Below, piece after piece: positions 40,859-46,098 of a stretch of 46,098 nucleotides of DNA. The stretch comes from an uncultured Nocardioidaceae bacterium (GTDB taxonomy: Bacteria > Actinomycetota > Actinomycetes > Propionibacteriales > Nocardioidaceae). Location: NCBI GenBank assembly GCA_902805865.1, contig CADCUK010000043.1:1-46098 (forward strand). Direction: 5' to 3'. The notes beneath the pieces were generated by a model. It was not told where the DNA came from. It did no database searches and saw only the letters and a list, made by a program, of their open reading frames with translations. Made by a program: the position numbers and the translations under genes. Numbering within the stretch: the stretch's first letter is position 1; each line of letters starts with the position of its first letter.

Positions 40859-41332
40859 ATGACGAACGCGATCACCCTGCACCCACGGCTCCGCCGTACC
40901 TTCGTCGCACTCACCGCCACCACCGCGCTCGCCCTCAGCGGGTGCGGCGGCGACGAGCCCGAGACGCAGAGCACCCCGAGTGCCTCGCCGACCGCGTCCG
41001 ACACCCCGAGCCCCTCGAAGTCGAAGAAGGCGGAGCCGGCCGACGAGACGTCGGCGCCGGCGTCGGTCGACGAGGTGGTCGTGGACGTCACGATCGCCGG
41101 CGACGACGTCACCCCCGTGGCGCAGTCCGTCGAGCTCGCCGTCGGGGAGACGCTGCTGCTCGAGGTCAACTCGGACCGCGCCGGGGAGCTGCACGTGCAC
41201 TCGTCGCCCGAGCAGTTCGCCGACTTCGCGGCCGGCGCCTCGCAGCTGGACTTCACGTTCGACAAGCCGGGCAGCGTCGACATCGAGGAGCACGACAGCG
41301 GGGAGCTCATCGTCCGCGTGCTGGTCCAGTGA
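40859..41332 (+). CDS. putative lipoprotein
   Basis: Lipobox LALSGC, Ser/Thr/Pro-rich linker, C-terminal cupredoxin-like segment. Confidence 0.75.
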   Translation: MTNAITLHPRLRRTFVALTATTALALSGCGGDEPETQSTPSASPTASDTPSPSKSKKAEPADETSAPASVDEVVVDVTIAGDDVTPVAQSVELAVGETLLLEVNSDRAGELHVHSSPEQFADFAAGASQLDFTFDKPGSVDIEEHDSGELIVRVLVQ

Positions 41333-42312
41333 CCGACATGCGCTACCGCCCGCTCGTTGACAGTGGGCTGGTGGTGTCCGTGGTGGGGCTCGGCTGCAAC
41401 GCCTTCGGCAGCCGGGTCGACCCCGAGGGCGTGCGGGCCATCGTGGACGCGGCGTTCGACGTCGGGGTCAACTTCTTCGACACCTCCGACACCTACGGTC
41501 TCGGTGCCAGCGAGGAGCTCCTCGGCGAGGCGCTGCGTGGGCGCCGGCACGACGTCGTCGTCGCCACGAAGTTCGGGATGGACATGCACGGCCACAACGG
41601 TCCCGACCACGGTGCGCGGGCGTCCCGGCGCTACGTGCGGCGGGCGGTGGAGGGATCGCTGCGGCGGCTCGGCACCGACCACATCGACCTGTACCAGATG
41701 CACCAGCCGGACCTCGTGACACCGGTCGAGGAGACGCTGGCGGCGTTGAACGAGCTCGTCGACGAGGGCAAGGTCCGCTACGTCGGCTGCTCGAACTTCG
41801 CGGCCTGGGAGGTGACCGAGGCGCACTGGACCGCGCGGGCGCGCGACCTCCAGGGGTTCATCACCGCGCAGAACGAGTACTCGCTCTACAACCGGGTCGC
41901 CGAGGAGGAGCTGGTGCCGGCGTGTCTCAGCGCGGGAGTGGGCCTCCTCCCCTACTTCCCGCTCGCCTACGGGCTGCTCACCGGCAAGTACTCCGCGGGC
42001 TCCGCGCCCGAGGGGAGCCGGCTCAGTGCCGAGTCCCAGCGACGCAGGCTCGAGGGTGCGGACTTCTCGCGGATCGACGCGCTCCAGTCGTACGCCGACG
42101 CCCGGGGACTGGACCTGCTCACCGTGGCGATCTCGGGCCTCGCGGCGCAACCGGCCGTCGGCAGCGTGATCGCCGGTGTGAGCCGGGCCGAGCAGGTGCA
42201 CACGAATGCCGCGGCCGGTCGGTGGGAGCCGTCCGCCTCGGACCTGGCCGAGCTGGCCGGCATCAACCGGACGCCGCTGCCGGGCATGACGTCCCGGTCG
42301 TTCGTCCGCTAG
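41329..42312 (+). CDS. aldo/keto reductase
   Basis: VSVVGLGCNAFGSRVD; FFDTSDTYGLGASEELLGEAL; VVVATKFG; HIDLYQMHQPD; RYVGCSNFAAW; alternative ATG 41338. Confidence 0.92.
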   Translation: MTDMRYRPLVDSGLVVSVVGLGCNAFGSRVDPEGVRAIVDAAFDVGVNFFDTSDTYGLGASEELLGEALRGRRHDVVVATKFGMDMHGHNGPDHGARASRRYVRRAVEGSLRRLGTDHIDLYQMHQPDLVTPVEETLAALNELVDEGKVRYVGCSNFAAWEVTEAHWTARARDLQGFITAQNEYSLYNRVAEEELVPACLSAGVGLLPYFPLAYGLLTGKYSAGSAPEGSRLSAESQRRRLEGADFSRIDALQSYADARGLDLLTVAISGLAAQPAVGSVIAGVSRAEQVHTNAAAGRWEPSASDLAELAGINRTPLPGMTSRSFVR

Positions 42313-42334
42313 CCCCACCCCGGCCGAGCCGGCG

Positions 42335-42655
42335 TCAGAGGTAGAGGCCGGTCTCGCTGTCGTCGAGCCGCTCGGCGGCGACCGCGTGGACGTCGCGCTC
42401 GCGGAGCAGGACGTAGCTCTCGCCGTTGACCTCGACCTCTGCCTTGTCGTCGGGGTCGAACAGGACGCGGTCGCCGATCTCCACCACCCGGGCGTTCGGG
42501 CCGACCGCCGCGACCTTGGCCCAGCCGAGGCGGCGGTTCCCCAGCGCGGCGGTCGCAGGGATCACGATGCCGCCGGTGGACCGGCGCTCACCCGACTCGT
42601 CGATCTGGACGAGCACGCGGTCGTGCAGCATCCGGATCGGGGTCTTGTCGGACAT
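42335..42655 (-). CDS. GroES family co-chaperonin-like protein
   Basis: IRMLHDRVLVQIDESGERRSTGGIVIPATA...GDRVLFDPDDKAEVEVNGESYVLLRERDVHAV. Confidence 0.87.
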   Translation of the reverse strand: MSDKTPIRMLHDRVLVQIDESGERRSTGGIVIPATAALGNRRLGWAKVAAVGPNARVVEIGDRVLFDPDDKAEVEVNGESYVLLRERDVHAVAAERLDDSETGLYL

Positions 42656-42671
42656 GACGCGGGAAGGCTGC

Positions 42672-42932
42672 TCAGCTGGTGACGCGGCGGATGACCACGA
42701 TCACCGCGACGAAGCCGGCGAACCCACCGGCCACCTTGAGGATGTTCTCGGTGCGGGGGTTGCCTGCGGGGTCGACGAAGAAGCCCTTCACGGTCGCGAC
42801 CTCGCGCCGGACGATGGTCTTCGGGCTGGTGCGGTAGATGAGGTCGTCGATCGTCGACGCGAGCCGGTCGCGCGTCTGCTCCATCTCGCGCTCGATGGAG
42901 TCGGTGCTATCGACGTCCTTGCTGTCGGCCAC
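42672..42932 (-). CDS. DUF3618 family protein
   Basis: IEREMEQTRDRLASTIDDLIYRTSPKTIVRR plus C-terminal TM; GTG start. Confidence 0.85.
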   Translation of the reverse strand: MADSKDVDSTDSIEREMEQTRDRLASTIDDLIYRTSPKTIVRREVATVKGFFVDPAGNPRTENILKVAGGFAGFVAVIVVIRRVTS

Positions 42933-43018
42933 GGTCTGCTCCTCGTCGACGTGCGGGCGGCGCCCCACTCCTCGCGGGGCCACCGGGCGGCTCCCCCGGG
43001 GGCTACCAGGGAGAGAGG

Positions 43019-43771
43019 CTACCCGCCCTCGGGCACCGGGACGTTCCGGGGATCGAATCCGAACGGCAGCTCCAGGCGGTGCGCCCGCATCAGCTCCTCG
43101 TCGGTCAGCAACGCCCGGGTGGGGCCGTCGGCGACCATGACCCCGCCGGACAGGACCACCGAGCGAGGGCACAGCTCGAGCGCGTACGGCAGGTCGTGGG
43201 TCACCATCAGGACCGTGACGTCGAGGCTGCGCAGGATGTCGGCGAGCTCGCGGCGCGAGGCCGGGTCGAGGTTCGACGACGGCTCGTCGAGCACGAGGAT
43301 CTCCGGCCGCATCGCGAGCACGGTGGCCACCGCGACCCTGCGCCGCTGGCCGAACGAGAGGTGGTGCGGCGGGCGGTCGACGTACTCCACCATGCCGACC
43401 TGGTCGAGCGCCTCGAGGACGCGGCGGTCCAGCTCGGCGCCTCGCACCCCGAGGTTGCGCGGACCGAACGCCACGTCGTCGCGCACGGTGGGCATGAACA
43501 GCTGGTCGTCCGGGTCCTGGAAGACGATCCCCACGCGGCGGCGTACCTCCTGCAGGTTGGGCTTCGTCACCGGCATCCCCGACACCGTCACCGAACCCGC
43601 CGCCGGCAGCAGGATGCCGTTGAGGTGCAGGACCAGCGTGGTCTTCCCCGCCCCGTTGGGGCCGAGGAGCGCCACCCGCTCGCCGCTGTCGACGTGCAGG
43701 TCCACGCCGTACAGCGCCTGGTGGCCGTCGGGATAGACGTGCGCCAGCCCCGCGACATCGAGCACTCTCAT
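43019..43771 (-). CDS. cbiO: energy-coupling factor ABC transporter ATP-binding protein (CbiO-type)
   Basis: Walker A LLGPNGAGKTTLVLHLNG; LSFGQRRRVAVATVLAMRPEILVLDEPSSNLDP. Confidence 0.9.
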   Translation of the reverse strand: MRVLDVAGLAHVYPDGHQALYGVDLHVDSGERVALLGPNGAGKTTLVLHLNGILLPAAGSVTVSGMPVTKPNLQEVRRRVGIVFQDPDDQLFMPTVRDDVAFGPRNLGVRGAELDRRVLEALDQVGMVEYVDRPPHHLSFGQRRRVAVATVLAMRPEILVLDEPSSNLDPASRRELADILRSLDVTVLMVTHDLPYALELCPRSVVLSGGVMVADGPTRALLTDEELMRAHRLELPFGFDPRNVPVPEGG

Positions 43772-44436
43772 GCGCGTTCTCCCGGCGCGTGGCCCCGCGA
43801 GAGCATTGCCAGGTGCACGCGCTCGCCGCGCTCGTAGGACCGGATGAACAGCGCACCGGCCGACCGCGCGATGACCGGCCAGTGGCGCGGGTTGCGGGCG
43901 GTGAACCCCCGTGACGCCAGCGCGGTCCGCATCCGTCCCATCTCGTCGCCGACCACGTCGAGGTACCGCACCATGAACGACAGGATCTGCACCAGCGGCG
44001 CGGGCATCCGCAACCGCTCGAGGCCGCGTACGACGTCATGGGGCTCGGTGGTCGCGGCCAGCAGCAGGCTCGCAAGCACGCCGAGGGTGCCCTTCATGAG
44101 CAACGCTCCGGCCGCGACGAGACCGGGCTCGCTGACCGTGACACCCCAGACCTCGGTCTGCGGACCCCGGGAGACGAACGGGACGATCAGCGCGAAGACG
44201 ACGAACGGAAGCTCGACGACCGTGCGCTTGAGCAGGTAGCTCGGCGGCACGCCCGACCGGGCGACCACCGCGGCCAGGACGGCGAGGTAGCCGGCGAAGA
44301 ACGGGTAGGCGTCGCCCGGCGTCGCAACCACCAGCAGGACGAACCCCACCAGCGCGAGGAGCTTGTGGTGCGGCTCGGCCCGGTGGACGGGCGAGTGCCC
44401 GTGGTAGTGGAGCCGGTGTCCGTGACCGGCGCCCAT
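43768..44436 (-). CDS. cbiQ: ECF transporter T component (CbiQ-type)
   Basis: HKLLALVGFVLLVVATP; ALASRGFTARNPRHW; His-rich N-terminus MGAGHGHRLHYHGHSPVHRAEPHH. Confidence 0.87.
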   Translation of the reverse strand: MGAGHGHRLHYHGHSPVHRAEPHHKLLALVGFVLLVVATPGDAYPFFAGYLAVLAAVVARSGVPPSYLLKRTVVELPFVVFALIVPFVSRGPQTEVWGVTVSEPGLVAAGALLMKGTLGVLASLLLAATTEPHDVVRGLERLRMPAPLVQILSFMVRYLDVVGDEMGRMRTALASRGFTARNPRHWPVIARSAGALFIRSYERGERVHLAMLSRGHAPGERA

Positions 44437-44437
44437 G

Positions 44438-44743
44438 TCAGTCCTGACCCCTCCGGCGCAGGGCGTAGGCACCGCCGGTCGCCACGGCCAGCACCACGAC
44501 GACACCGACCACGCCTGCGACGCCGGTGCCCCCACCGTCGCCGAGCTCATAGTCCGCGAAGGGCCCCTCGGCGCCCGGGTGCTCCTCGGCCTTGTCCGCG
44601 AAGCCGGTGTCCTCCGCGACGCGCTCGAGGCCGTCGGGCGCCCCGGACGCGTAGACGCTCACGACGCCGGCGAGCAGCAGCGCGACGAGCAGCCCGACGA
44701 CGAGCACCGCACGGGTGGACGGGCGGGTCGACGGGCGGCTCAT
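44438..44743 (-). CDS. PDGLE domain protein (CbiN-like accessory)
   Basis: SVYASGAPDGLERVAEDTGFADKAEEHPGAEGPFADYEL flanked by two TM helices. Confidence 0.88.
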   Translation of the reverse strand: MSRPSTRPSTRAVLVVGLLVALLLAGVVSVYASGAPDGLERVAEDTGFADKAEEHPGAEGPFADYELGDGGGTGVAGVVGVVVVLAVATGGAYALRRRGQD

Positions 44744-45438
44744 GCCGATGTCCTCGCCACGGGCGTGCGGATCTCCACGACCCGATCGGCCAGGACCCGT
44801 CGGGCGCCGTGCACGAGGTCCGGCCGCACGGTCACGATGCTCGCGACCACCAGGCCGGTGATGGCGGCCTCGCCGAGGCCGATCACGAGGTGCCAGCCGA
44901 GCATGGCGGTAGTGAGGGTGTCGAGCGGGATGGGTGCGGTCCCCCCGACGGCGTACAGGCCGACGAAGGCGAGCGCGGTGATCGGGACCGACAGGTAGGC
45001 CGCCACCGCGGCGAGCGGGGCGACCAGTGCCTGCTTCTTGGGCAGCACCGCCTGCAACGCTCGGAAGACGAGCCACCCGGCAAGCACCCCGACCACGCCC
45101 ATGAGCACCACGTTCGTGCCGAGCGCGGTCACGCCGCCGTCGGCGAACAGCAGGCTCTGGACGAGCAGCACGACGCTGAGGCAGAGCATCGCGGTCCATG
45201 GACCGACGAGCACCGCAGCGAGGGCTCCGCCGAGCAGGTGGCCGCTGGTGCCGGCACCGACCGGGAAGTTCAGCATCTGCGCGGCGAAGACGAAGGTCGC
45301 GACCAGTCCCGCCATCGGCGCTGCCTTGTCGTCGAGCTCACGGCGGGCGCCACGGAGCGCGACACCGATGGCAGCGACCGCCACCGCGCCGGTCGCGATC
45401 GACGTGGGAGCGTCCAGGAAGCCATCGGGAACGTGCAC
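44740..45438 (-). CDS. cbiM: energy-coupling factor ABC transporter permease (CbiM-type)
   Basis: VHVPDGFLDAPTSIATGAVAV mature His-start motif; VGAGTSGHLLGGALAAVLVGPW. Confidence 0.93.
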   Translation of the reverse strand: MHVPDGFLDAPTSIATGAVAVAAIGVALRGARRELDDKAAPMAGLVATFVFAAQMLNFPVGAGTSGHLLGGALAAVLVGPWTAMLCLSVVLLVQSLLFADGGVTALGTNVVLMGVVGVLAGWLVFRALQAVLPKKQALVAPLAAVAAYLSVPITALAFVGLYAVGGTAPIPLDTLTTAMLGWHLVIGLGEAAITGLVVASIVTVRPDLVHGARRVLADRVVEIRTPVARTSA

Positions 45439-45481
45439 AGGGGCCTCCGTCGACTTGGGATTCCGGGCTGGTTGTGGGGTC

Positions 45482-45509
45482 AGCCTACCCACTTGCACAT
45501 CGTTCGCAA
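45482..45509 (-). promoter_or_regulatory. CbiM operon promoter with overlapping Nur-box-like operator
   Basis: Minus strand TTGCGA-N16-TAGGCT; palindrome TTGCGAACGATGTGCAA (45493-45509) covers the -35 and spacer. Confidence 0.6.
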
Positions 45510-45560
45510 TAACCAGGAGACAGCAACAAGCGACTGGTCCGAACCGCCTGGACACCTGAC

Positions 45561-45588
45561 CAATCCGCAGGACTCCAGTCTTCGAATG
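45561..45588 (+). promoter_or_regulatory. candidate SigK-type promoter CAATCC-N16-CGAATG
   Basis: CAATCC 45561-45566, spacer 16, CGAATG 45583-45588, upstream of the DUF4331 gene. Confidence 0.6.
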
Positions 45589-45721
45589 GCCTATGGCGCA
45601 CGTCACATCCAGCGTCGGAACGCTGCTCTCCAGCCTGAATCAGTCGACTCGTGCGCCGGTCGACCAGTGGTGGCGATCGGCTCTCCGCCGCATCGCTTCA
45701 TTCCTTCCAGGAAGGCTCTTC

Positions 45722-46098
45722 ATGAGCATTGCAAAGCGTCTCCCCCGTGGCCTCACGTCACGGCGTTCGGCGGTGGCCCTCATGGCCTCCGGCGGACTGA
45801 TGGCCGGTGTGGGCCTCGCCGGCCTCGGGCCGGTCGGGGCTTCGGCCTCCAGCCACCGCGAAGCCCCGCTGATCGCGGGGTTGCCCCAGTACGACACCAC
45901 CGACGTCTATGCGTTCCGCAGTCCCGAGCGCACCGACACTGTGACGCTCGCGGCGAACTGGATTCCTTTCGAGGAGCCGGCGGGTGGTCCGAACTTCTAC
46001 GCGTTCGCCACCGACGCGCGCTACAACATCAAGGTCGACAACGACGGTGACACCAAGCCCGACATCACCTACCGGTGGACTTTCAAGGACCACTACCG
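45722..46098 (+). CDS. DUF4331 family secreted protein, 3' partial
   Basis: Signal-like N-terminus then ASSHREAPLIAGLPQYDTTDVYAFRSPERTDTVTLAANWIPFEEPAGGPNFYAFA typical of DUF4331; open to window end. Confidence 0.92.
   Translation, partial: MSIAKRLPRGLTSRRSAVALMASGGLMAGVGLAGLGPVGASASSHREAPLIAGLPQYDTTDVYAFRSPERTDTVTLAANWIPFEEPAGGPNFYAFATDARYNIKVDNDGDTKPDITYRWTFKDHY

Noticed and set aside
44038-46050. 670-aa plus-strand ORF across cbiQ, PDGLE, cbiM and DUF4331
   Set aside because: Low-complexity antisense shadow; minus-strand transporter genes are convincing.

Overview
High-GC actinobacterial (Nocardioides-like) chromosomal window, mostly well-packed single-copy genes: a truncated panC/nadB start, ettA, ssb, a PrsW protease coupled to a dynamin-like GTPase pair, aminopeptidase P, a PAS/GAF/SpoIIE phosphatase, a dehalogenase-like hydrolase with wrbA, a 2H phosphoesterase, a gpgS/glycosyltransferase/oxidoreductase cluster split around tRNA-Arg, adenosine deaminase, orn, tRNA-His, a pirin, an rskA-sigK pair, tRNA-Lys, gdhA, an orphan D12 adenine methylase, a GroES-like gene, a CbiM/PDGLE/CbiQ/CbiO metal importer, and the start of a DUF4331 gene. 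No CRISPR array, integrase, transposase or prophage was seen. The most interesting signals are regulatory. (1) Two homologous promoter-plus-leader elements about 790 bp apart precede the 2H phosphoesterase and gpgS. Each has a GGTGT-N16-GGGTA(T/G) SigF/SigB-like promoter, a 7-bp hairpin that differs in sequence but not geometry, and a near-identical ~38-nt Shine-Dalgarno/start segment; the second copy encodes a short uORF. (2) Further GGTTT-N15-17-GGGTAY-like sites lie upstream of other genes, suggesting a local general-stress regulon. (3) A shared CAATCC-N16-CGAATR promoter precedes sigK and a DUF4331 gene about 10 kb away. (4) A Nur-box-like palindrome sits exactly on the promoter of the CbiM-type importer. 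nadB changes abruptly to unrelated sequence near 1760, suggesting a rearrangement or an assembly chimera. All identifications are from reading the sequence; no database search was run.
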